Assembly: GCA_007118045.1 (NCBI GenBank)
Contig: SKTG01000459.1
Coordinates: 1-5,710 of the forward strand
Length of the DNA stretch: 5,710 bases
Direction of reading: 5' to 3'
Source: Nitriliruptoraceae bacterium
GTDB lineage: Bacteria; Actinomycetota; Nitriliruptoria; Nitriliruptorales; Nitriliruptoraceae
This document shows, one piece after another, positions 1 to 5,368 of the stretch. The notes beneath the pieces are model-generated. The model was given only the letters and a program-made list of their open reading frames with translations, did no database searches and was not told the origin of the DNA. Position numbers and translations under genes: made by a program. Numbering within the stretch: the stretch's first letter is position 1; each line of letters opens with the position of its first letter.

Positions 1-857
1 CGGCCGCCCGGGCCGGCGTGGCGGTCGCCGCCGCGCACACCAACCTCGATGTGGCGCGGGACGGAGCGGGGACCTCGGATCCCGTCGCCGAGGTCCTCGG
101 CCTGACGCAGCGCCGGCCGTTGACCAACGGGGTCCGCGAGGGTGGTCGCTGCAAGCTCGTCGTCTTCACGCCCCCGGAGGCGGTGGCGGCGGTCATCGAC
201 GGTGTCGCTGCTGCCGGCGCCGGCCGCATCGGTGACTACGAACGCTGCACCTTCCGGGTCGCCGGCACGGGGACGTTCCGGCCCCTCCCCGGCAGCGACC
301 CGTACAGCGGGGAGGGCATCGGCGAGGACGCCGAGGAGGACGAGCTGCGTCTGGAGGTGGAGCTGCCCACCTCGCGCACCGGCGACGTCGTGCGCGCCCT
401 GCTCGCCTCGCACCCCTACGACGAGGTGGCCTACGACCTGGTGCCGTTGCTCGACGGCGCCACCGTCGGGTTCGGGGTGGTGGGCCGGCTCCCCGAGCCG
501 CAGCCGCTGCACGCGGTGGCCGCGAGCATCCGCGACGACCTGCCGGCGCCGCACCTGCGCGTCGCCGGGGACCCGGAGCGCTCGATCACGGACGTTGCGG
601 TGGTCGGAGGCGCCGGGGACGCGCTGATCGGGGCGGCCCTCGGTGCCGGCGTCGACCTGTTCGTGACGGGGGACCTGCGCCACCACGTGACGCTCGACGC
701 GCTGGAGCAGGGCCTGTCGTTGATCGACGCCGGCCACCACGCCACCGAAGTGGCGGCCATGCCGGCCTGGATCGAACGTCTGCGGGCTGCCGCCGGCGAA
801 CGGGGGCTCGAGGCACCGGTGGTAGCGTCGGGGGTCGTGACCGTCCCGTGGAGGTGA
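1..857 (+). CDS. NIF3-like dinuclear metal centre protein (3' part, cut by window edge)
   Basis: C-terminal portion of a NIF3/YbgI/YqfO (DUF34) protein. The frame is open to the left edge, and the GTG at 18 is an internal valine because family sequence already lies before it, so the true start is outside the window. Seen: the HTNLD motif (36-50), whose Asp is a metal ligand in the family; a PII/CutA-like insert (about 150-465) starting CKLVVFTP and containing GAGRIGDYERC and GTGTFRPLPGSDPY, typical of the long B. subtilis YqfO form; and the closing GHHATE motif (732-749), whose His and Glu complete the two-metal site. The N-terminal His-His ligand pair is outside. The family forms toroidal hexamers. 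It is often labelled GTP cyclohydrolase I type 2, but its cellular role is not settled. The stop overlaps the ribosome binding site of the next gene, so the two are probably co-transcribed. Family very likely; exact activity unknown. Confidence 0.93.
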   Translation, partial: AARAGVAVAAAHTNLDVARDGAGTSDPVAEVLGLTQRRPLTNGVREGGRCKLVVFTPPEAVAAVIDGVAAAGAGRIGDYERCTFRVAGTGTFRPLPGSDPYSGEGIGEDAEEDELRLEVELPTSRTGDVVRALLASHPYDEVAYDLVPLLDGATVGFGVVGRLPEPQPLHAVAASIRDDLPAPHLRVAGDPERSITDVAVVGGAGDALIGAALGAGVDLFVTGDLRHHVTLDALEQGLSLIDAGHHATEVAAMPAWIERLRAAAGERGLEAPVVASGVVTVPWR

Positions 858-860
858 GGC

Positions 861-1589
861 GTGGCCGACCCGACGCCGGAGCAGCTGGACCTGTTGCTCC
901 AGCTACAGGCCACGGACAGCCGTATCCGCAAGCTGCGTCACCAGTTGAACGACCTCCCGGAGCAGCAGCAGCTCGACGCGGCGAGCGCCCGCGTGACCGA
1001 GCTCGAGCGCGAGCACGACGACATCCGGATCGAGCTCGACCGCGTCGGCGCACAGCAGCGCCAACTGGAACGCGAGGTCAGCGTGCTCGTCGAGCGGCGT
1101 GACGCCGAGCGCTCACGGCTCTACGACGGCAGCGTCGCGAACGCCCGCGAGCTGAAGGCGGTCGAGGCCGAGGTCGACACGACCGATCGGCGCATCAACG
1201 ACCACGAGGAGCAGCTGCTCACGGTCATGGAGCAGGTCGAGGCCCTCGAGGAACAGGCGGCCGGCCTCGACGAGGCCGCCGAGATGACGCGCGACCGGGT
1301 CGGAGAGCTCACGACGGAGCGCGACGACGCCGCCAAGGGGTTGCTCGTCGAACTCGCGGAGCTCGACGCGACCCGGACTCGTCAGAGCGTGCAGCTGCCG
1401 GACGAACTGCTCGAGCGCTACGAGCAGGTGGCGGCTCGCACGGGCGGCGCGGCGGTGGGACAGCTCGAGGGCAACACGTGCACGGCGTGTCGCATCGAGC
1501 TGTCGCGGGCCGACGTGGGTGATCTGCTCGCCGGGCCGCCACTGACGAGCTGCCCCGAGTGCCGGCGGCTGCTGGTCGTGCCGGCGTGA
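861..1589 (+). CDS. Coiled-coil protein with C-terminal C4 zinc ribbon (DUF164 / zf-RING_7 family)
   Basis: Complete 242-residue protein. It begins at GTG, 6 bases after a strong GGAGG (850-854) lying in the last codons of the NIF3 gene. Residues about 13-172 are highly charged, rich in Glu, Arg, Gln and Leu with heptad-like spacing, so a long antiparallel coiled-coil hairpin is expected. The C-terminus holds two CxxC knuckles, Cys207/Cys210 (NTCTAC) and Cys231/Cys234 (SCPEC), that should bind one zinc. No signal peptide or membrane helix is seen, so it is probably cytosolic. The family (Chlamydia CT398 and mycobacterial Rv2229c type) regularly follows NIF3 in Actinobacteria, as here. Nucleic-acid or protein binding is presumed for the family but unproven. 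The usual next gene in mycobacteria, an RNase H/phosphatase fusion, does not follow; the next gene is on the opposite strand. Confidence 0.93.
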   Translation: MADPTPEQLDLLLQLQATDSRIRKLRHQLNDLPEQQQLDAASARVTELEREHDDIRIELDRVGAQQRQLEREVSVLVERRDAERSRLYDGSVANARELKAVEAEVDTTDRRINDHEEQLLTVMEQVEALEEQAAGLDEAAEMTRDRVGELTTERDDAAKGLLVELAELDATRTRQSVQLPDELLERYEQVAARTGGAAVGQLEGNTCTACRIELSRADVGDLLAGPPLTSCPECRRLLVVPA

Positions 1590-1603
1590 CGCCACCGGGA
1601 CGC

Positions 1604-2485
1604 TCAGAGCACGTCGCCCTCGGCCGTCCCCACCTTGTCCATCCCGGCGATCTTGGCGCGTTCCTTGGCACGGTCCGCTGCCCGTAGGACCGCGACCTCG
1701 TCGTTGCCGTCCTCGGGGAACCGGGCGATGCCGTACGCGGCGTGGACCTCGAAGCGCTCACCGTCGGGCAACCACACCTGCTCTTCGTGTAAGCGCTGGA
1801 TGATGCCGTCGATCATCGCCCGCGTGCGAGCGCGGTCGTCGCCGACCAGGGCGATCGCGACCTCGTCGCTGCCGAGGCGTGACGCGAGGACGTCTGGCCC
1901 GGTCTCGCGCCGGAGCACGTGTGCGAGGGCCCGCATCGCCTCCGTCCCCGTGGGGTGTCCGTAGCGCTCGTTGAGCGCCCGCATCCCGCGGATGTCGGCG
2001 AGCAGGATCGTGAAGCCCTGGTCGCTCGCGCGGAGGCGACCGAGGACGTCGTAGAACGCCCGCACGTTCAACAGCCCCGTCACGGGGTCCTCGGTGACCG
2101 AGCGGTGCATCGCCTGGCCACGCTGTCGTTCGAGCTGCTGGCCAGCCATCCCGACGAGGGCGACGCCCGGCAGCACCAGGGAGCGCACGATCAAGCCCAG
2201 CAGGTCGCGTTCGTTGACCCCAAGCAGGAGGTCCACGCCGAGGTGGGCCACCGCGGCGACCGCGCCCACGATCACTGGTGACCGGCGGCCGCCGGCGAGG
2301 CCGGCGAGCAGCACCAGGGGCACGGCCCCCCACGCGACGCGTTCGTCGCCGAGCAGGCCGTGCAGGGCCACGGTGACGACCAACCCGGCGCCGAGCACGA
2401 CGAAGCGCACCCCGTCGGAGGCGAGGGCGGCCGCGGCGCCGACCAGGCTCTCACGCACCCGGCTGGTGACGGTGGGGCGTGACAC
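1604..2485 (-). CDS. Four-helix membrane protein with degenerate GGDEF domain
   Basis: 293-residue protein starting at GTG, 5 bases after GGGAGG. Four hydrophobic stretches (about residues 28-46, 51-66, 69-90 and 96-115) should anchor it in the membrane. A linker with DPVTGLLNVRAF (133-144) then opens a cytosolic GGDEF domain running to about 288. The fold is clear: FTILLADIRG (158-167), LNERYGH (171-177), SRLGSDEVAIAL (203-213... region) and a closing RAADRAKERAK. The signature is GSDEV (205-209) instead of GG(D/E)EF. Asp164, the first metal ligand, and guanine-contacting Asn172 are kept. The guanine-contacting Asp of GHxxGD is Thr181, and the RxxD inhibitory site is missing. By comparison with PleD-type cyclases, cyclic di-GMP synthesis is doubtful, and binding or scaffolding is more likely. 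It is the last gene of the otsAB operon, 1 base after the otsB stop, so its product may respond to or influence trehalose metabolism (inference). Confidence 0.88.
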   Translation of the reverse strand: MSRPTVTSRVRESLVGAAAALASDGVRFVVLGAGLVVTVALHGLLGDERVAWGAVPLVLLAGLAGGRRSPVIVGAVAAVAHLGVDLLLGVNERDLLGLIVRSLVLPGVALVGMAGQQLERQRGQAMHRSVTEDPVTGLLNVRAFYDVLGRLRASDQGFTILLADIRGMRALNERYGHPTGTEAMRALAHVLRRETGPDVLASRLGSDEVAIALVGDDRARTRAMIDGIIQRLHEEQVWLPDGERFEVHAAYGIARFPEDGNDEVAVLRAADRAKERAKIAGMDKVGTAEGDVL

Positions 2486-2486
2486 G

Positions 2487-3284
2487 TCAGCCTCCCGGGG
2501 CCGCGAGCGCCTCGAGGAAGCGCACGACCGCGTCGGGATCGGAGAGCCGGTGCGACGCAGCCGTGGGGCGGGGTTCGTCGGCGACGAGCACGGCGTCCCC
2601 GCCCCGTGCCCGCGCGACCCGGAAGGCGTCCTCGTCGGTGACGTCGTCTCCCAGCATCAGCGGCCGCAACGCGCCCGAGTCCGCCGCGATGCGGTCGAGC
2701 GCACGGCCCTTGTCGACGTCCGCCGGTCGCAGTTCGACGACCGCCTTGCCGTCGAGCACGGCGAAGCCCGGGGGTGACGCCGTGTGGTGCTCGAGGATCG
2801 CGCGCACCCTCGGCAGGTGGGTGTCCACGCTCTCGGTCGGCGCGAGCCGGTGGTGAACGGCGAGCGAGGTGCCCTTGCGCTCGATGAACCAGCCCGGCTC
2901 GTCCCCGACTAGCGCGTCGACGTCGGCCTGGGCACGATCGAGCGCCTCGGCGAGGGTGGCCGGGTCGACCAGGGGGTCGTCCGTGCCGTCGGCAAGCACG
3001 AGTTCCGCCCCGTGCCCGCCGGCCACGGTCACGGCCAACTCACCCAGACGCCGGCGGATGTCGGCAACGGTGCGGCCGGAGACCACGGCGACCGTCGTGA
3101 CCTCGGCGAGCGCCGTCAGCGCGGCGACCGCCCCGTCCGCGGGCGCCGCCTGGTCGTAGTGGTCCACGATCGGCGACAGGACCCCGTCGAAATCCAGGAC
3201 GACGAGGCGATCGGTCGCCGGCCCGAGCCGCCCGGCCAGGCCGGAGGGGTCGTCCAGCGGCAAGCTGTCGGACATGTCGGTCAC
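2487..3284 (-). CDS. otsB: Trehalose-6-phosphate phosphatase
   Basis: HAD-superfamily phosphatase that converts trehalose-6-phosphate to trehalose and phosphate in the cytosol, the second step of the OtsAB pathway. From the start chosen here it has 265 residues, normal for bacterial OtsB. Motif I is DFDGVLSPI (31-39), with nucleophile Asp31 and acid/base Asp33. Motif II is VVSGR (67-71). GGHGAEL (89-95), ERKGTSLAVHH (135-145) and the lysine at 192 in ADVDKGRAL follow. Motif IV is GDDVTDEDAF (212-221), which binds magnesium. All catalytic residues are present. Start choice: GTG at 3284-3282 shares GTGA with the otsA stop and has GGGGAG 9 bases upstream. The ATG at 3275 (MSDSL) is three codons further in, has no good ribosome binding site and would give 262 residues. 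A start at 3332 would need a long overlap with otsA and adds non-conserved residues. Translation is probably coupled to otsA. Confidence 0.95.
   Translation of the reverse strand: MTDMSDSLPLDDPSGLAGRLGPATDRLVVLDFDGVLSPIVDHYDQAAPADGAVAALTALAEVTTVAVVSGRTVADIRRRLGELAVTVAGGHGAELVLADGTDDPLVDPATLAEALDRAQADVDALVGDEPGWFIERKGTSLAVHHRLAPTESVDTHLPRVRAILEHHTASPPGFAVLDGKAVVELRPADVDKGRALDRIAADSGALRPLMLGDDVTDEDAFRVARARGGDAVLVADEPRPTAASHRLSDPDAVVRFLEALAAPGG
2491..2496 (-). promoter_or_regulatory. Ribosome binding site of the GGDEF gene, inside the otsB 3' end
   Basis: Reading leftward, GGGAGG lies 5 bases before the GTG at 2485. It is formed by the last glycine codons of otsB. The otsB stop lies between this site and the start, so the two genes are arranged for translational coupling, and the start at 2485 is well supported. 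Confidence 0.75.
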
Positions 3285-4693
3285 GGCCCACGGCTCCCCG
3301 GCTCGATGCCCGCGAGCTCGTCGCTGACCCACCGGTAGACGTCCGCGTCGCGGACCGAGCCGGCCATGCGGCGCATGCGAGCGGCACGCTCGAGGTGGTC
3401 GAGCTCCAGCGCCGACTCCATCAGGTAGCTCTGTCCCTCGACGTCGAAGGGGTTGGTGCGAACGGCGTCGTCACCGAACTCCTGGGCGGTGCCGCAGAAC
3501 TCGCTGAGCAGCAGCACGCCGGCACCCTCCGCGGCGGCCTGCACCGTGACGAACTCCTTCGCCACCAGGTTCATGCCGTCCTTGAGCGGCGTCACGCACA
3601 TCACGTCCGCGAGCCGGTAGTAGGCGGCGAGGCTCTCGCGCGGGACCCCGCGGTAGAGGTAGTGCACCGGCACGTCGTGACCCGGTTCGGTGAACCGGCC
3701 GTTGATCCGGCCGACCTCGGTCTCCACCTCGGTGCGGAGCTCGCGGTACTCCTTGACGTCGTCACGCGAGGGCACGGCGATCTGGACGAACGCGAGCTGG
3801 CCACGCAGCTCCGGGCGCCGCTCCAGCAGCAGCTCGATCGACTGCAGCCGGTGCCGGATGCCCTTGGTGTAGTCGAGCCGGTCGACCCCGAGGAAGACGG
3901 TGCGGCCGGCGAACTGCTCGGAGAGCTCCTCCATCTCCTGGTTGGTGGCGTCGGACACGGCCAGCTCGGAGAACTCGTCGACGTCGATGGAGATCGGGTG
4001 GGCGACGGCGCGGACCTGGCGACCGTCCGGCAGGATCAGCTTGTCTCCGAGCGCCGTCACCCCGCTGAAGAGCCGCTGCACGCTGCGGACGAAGTTGTCG
4101 CGGTACTGGCGCGTGTGGAACCCGATCGCGTCGGCCGCGAGCAGGCCCTGCAGCAGCTGATCGCGCCAGGGCAGTCGAGCGACGAGCTCCGGCGGCGGGA
4201 ACGGGATGTGCAGGAAGAAGCCGATCGGCGCCTCCGGCACGAGCCCCCGCGCGATGCCGGGCAGCATCATGAGGTGGTAGTCCTGGATCCACAGCACCGG
4301 CTCACCGTCGGTCTCCTTGACCACGCGCGCGAGCACCTCGCCGAAGCGGCGGTTGACCTCCACGTAGGACTGCCACCAGCGCCGGTCGATCACGGGTTCG
4401 ACGACCAGGTCGTGGAACAGCGGCCACAGGGTGCGGTTGGCGAAACCGTGGTAGTAGCCGTGGAACTGCTCCTCGCTCAGACTGACCGGGTGCAGCTCGC
4501 AGGCGAGGCCGTCCACCCGGGCTGGCACCTCGTCCGGGTCGTCGTCGTAGCCGATCCAGGCGCCGCCGACCTCCTCGATGACCGGTCGCAGCGCCGTGAC
4601 GAGCCCACCCGCCGACGCCTCCCACCCGTCCGGCCCACGCGAGACGGGTAGACGGTTGGCCACGACGATGAGAGGACGTTTGAGTCTGCGCAC
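3281..4693 (-). CDS. otsA: Alpha,alpha-trehalose-phosphate synthase (UDP-forming type)
   Basis: Family GT20 glycosyltransferase that joins nucleotide-activated glucose to glucose-6-phosphate, giving trehalose-6-phosphate. 470 residues, in the usual range. Residues matching the E. coli enzyme are visible: Arg14 in VANRLPVSR, the glycine loop SAGGLVTAL (27-35), Tyr81 and Trp90 in YHGFANRTLWPLF, Asp138 in WIQDYHLMMLP, His162 in FFLHIPFPPPE, Arg272 and Lys277 in GVDRLDYTKGI, and Asp372, Asn375 and Glu380 in LKDGMNLVAKEF. No catalytic loss is seen. Start: GTG (VRRLKRPLIV) sits 7 bases after GGAGG (4705-4701). The open frame continues upstream to 4888, but that stretch has no family similarity and runs antisense into rnpB. 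First gene of the otsA-otsB-GGDEF operon and divergent from rnpB. Whether UDP- or GDP-glucose is preferred cannot be told from sequence alone. Confidence 0.97.
   Translation of the reverse strand: MRRLKRPLIVVANRLPVSRGPDGWEASAGGLVTALRPVIEEVGGAWIGYDDDPDEVPARVDGLACELHPVSLSEEQFHGYYHGFANRTLWPLFHDLVVEPVIDRRWWQSYVEVNRRFGEVLARVVKETDGEPVLWIQDYHLMMLPGIARGLVPEAPIGFFLHIPFPPPELVARLPWRDQLLQGLLAADAIGFHTRQYRDNFVRSVQRLFSGVTALGDKLILPDGRQVRAVAHPISIDVDEFSELAVSDATNQEMEELSEQFAGRTVFLGVDRLDYTKGIRHRLQSIELLLERRPELRGQLAFVQIAVPSRDDVKEYRELRTEVETEVGRINGRFTEPGHDVPVHYLYRGVPRESLAAYYRLADVMCVTPLKDGMNLVAKEFVTVQAAAEGAGVLLLSEFCGTAQEFGDDAVRTNPFDVEGQSYLMESALELDHLERAARMRRMAGSVRDADVYRWVSDELAGIEPGSRGP
3294..3299 (-). promoter_or_regulatory. 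Ribosome binding site deciding the otsB start
   Basis: Reading leftward, GGGGAG is 9 bases before the GTG at 3284-3282. It is about 18 bases before the alternative ATG at 3275, which is too far. This favours the GTG that overlaps the otsA stop as GTGA. Confidence 0.55.
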
Positions 4694-4700
4694 ACCGACA

Positions 4701-4705
4701 CCTCC
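4701..4705 (-). promoter_or_regulatory. Ribosome binding site deciding the otsA start
   Basis: Reading leftward, a perfect GGAGG is followed by 7 bases and then GTG at 4693. The protein from there begins with the conserved first strand of OtsA (PLIVVANRLPVSR), so the in-frame upstream extension is rejected. Confidence 0.75.
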
Positions 4706-4714
4706 GACGGTTTC

Positions 4715-4720
4715 AGCGTA
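4715..4720 (-). promoter_or_regulatory. Possible -10 element for the otsA operon
   Basis: Reading leftward, TACGCT matches TATAAT at three of six positions, including the first T, the A and the last T. Transcription starting about 7 bases on would give a leader of roughly 15 bases that still holds the GGAGG. No convincing -35 is seen at normal spacing. Its placement is the main support. Confidence 0.25.
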
Positions 4721-4764
4721 GTGAGCCGGTCGCGTGCAGGCCGCGGACGGCGACCGGGATGCCG

Positions 4765-4770
4765 TACGCT
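4765..4770 (+). promoter_or_regulatory. Possible -10 element for rnpB
   Basis: TACGCT ends 8 bases before the first base of the P1 helix at 4779, the right place for a promoter that starts the RNA at or near its mature 5' end. The same hexamer occurs on the other strand ahead of otsA. No clear -35 is seen. Confidence 0.3.
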
Positions 4771-4778
4771 GGTGCTCT

Positions 4779-5162
4779 GGGAGGAGTCGGCCAGGCGGCC
4801 GCGCCGCACCGGTCGTCGACACGGTGTGGTGAGGAAAGTCCGGACTCCACAGGGCAGGGTGCTGGGTAACCCCCAGGCGTGGAGACACGCGGAAAGCGCA
4901 ACAGAGAGCAGACCGCCCGGGGCACGTCCCCGGGTGACGGTGAAACGGTGAGGTAAGAGCTCACCAGCGCGACGGGTGACCGTCGCGGCTAGGCAAGCCC
5001 CACCCGGAGCAAGGCCGAGCAGGGACCACGGTGGCCCGCCGACATGGTCCCGGGTAGGCCGCACGAGGCGTCGGGTGACCGACGCCCCAGATAGATGGTC
5101 GCCGCCCGCAGTCGGGAGACCGGCTGCGGTGACAGGATCCGGCTTATCGGCCGACTCCTCCC
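4779..5162 (+). ncRNA. rnpB: RNase P RNA, bacterial class A
   Basis: Catalytic RNA that removes 5' leaders from precursor tRNAs, working with the RnpA protein. About 384 bases. The ends form a perfect 14-bp P1 helix, GGGAGGAGTCGGCC (4779-4792) with GGCCGACTCCTCCC (5149-5162). Conserved blocks appear in order: GAGGAAAGTCCGGACTCC (4831-4848), AGAGCAGACCGCC (about 4905-4917), GGTAAGAGCTCACC (about 4952-4965), GGCTAGGCAAGCC, GGAGCAAGGCCGAGCAGG, CGGGTAGGCC (5051-5060, the loop that pairs with the tRNA CCA end), AGATAGATGGTCGCCGCC (from about 5090), and GACAGGATCCGGCTTAT (5131-5147). Helix P4 is kept by CCGGA in the 5' block pairing with TCCGG in the 3' block. Class A is called from these blocks and the single continuous layout. 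The exact ends could differ by a few bases. It is divergent from otsA. Confidence 0.97.
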
Positions 5163-5322
5163 ACGACTTCGTCGATCCGTCGGGGTCCCCTGGTCCCGGT
5201 TGCGGACCCCCTGCGACGACCCGTCGCTCGAGGCAAGGCACGGTGGCGCGTCCCCGGGATCGCCGCGTTGCCGTCGGGTTGGCGATCTTCGCCGTTCCCG
5301 CGACGAGAGGTACGCCGGTGCC
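5163..5322. other. Intergenic stretch between rnpB and the HNH gene
   Basis: No gene is supported here. The open frames crossing it have no family signature and irregular third-position composition. Besides the stem-loop at 5178-5218, it overlaps a small hairpin, AGGTAC (5308-5313), loop GCCG, GTGCCT (5318-5323). On the minus strand that hairpin lies directly after the TGA at 5325-5323, which would end the HNH reading if its frame has shifted. It has no T-run either. Confidence 0.4.
5178..5218 (+). terminator. Possible stem-loop terminator after rnpB
   Basis: GGGGTCC (5182-5188) pairs with GGACCCC (5204-5210) across a 15-base loop. Flanking CGTC (5178-5181) and GACG (5215-5218) can extend the stem past a 4-base bulge. 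It begins about 16 bases after the rnpB 3' end, so it is placed as a terminator. There is no run of T after it, so it is not a classical intrinsic terminator; chance pairing in GC-rich DNA is possible. Confidence 0.3.
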
Positions 5323-5368
5323 TCACTCGGTCACCTGAGCCGTGTGTGGATGGCAGGGCAGTGCTCGG

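Noticed and set aside
3285..3332. N-terminal extension of otsB (start at 3332)
   Set aside because: It would overlap the otsA 3' end by about 50 bases, has no conserved residues, and the GTGA start is better supported.
3395..4651. Long plus-strand open frame opposite otsA (418 codons)
   Set aside because: It is the mirror of a highly conserved OtsA coding region; long antisense frames are expected at this GC content and no domain is recognisable.
4694..4888. N-terminal extension of otsA by up to 65 residues
   Set aside because: The extra residues show no family similarity, run antisense into rnpB, and the GTG at 4693 has a good GGAGG and begins at the conserved first strand.
5149..5162. Integration attachment site at the rnpB 3' end
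   Set aside because: The 14-base sequence recurs only as the inverted partner in P1 of the same RNA; no direct repeat or integrase is seen in the window.
4477..5241. 254-codon minus-strand open frame crossing rnpB
   Set aside because: It is antisense to the whole RNase P RNA and in the wrong frame over otsA; no conserved protein features.
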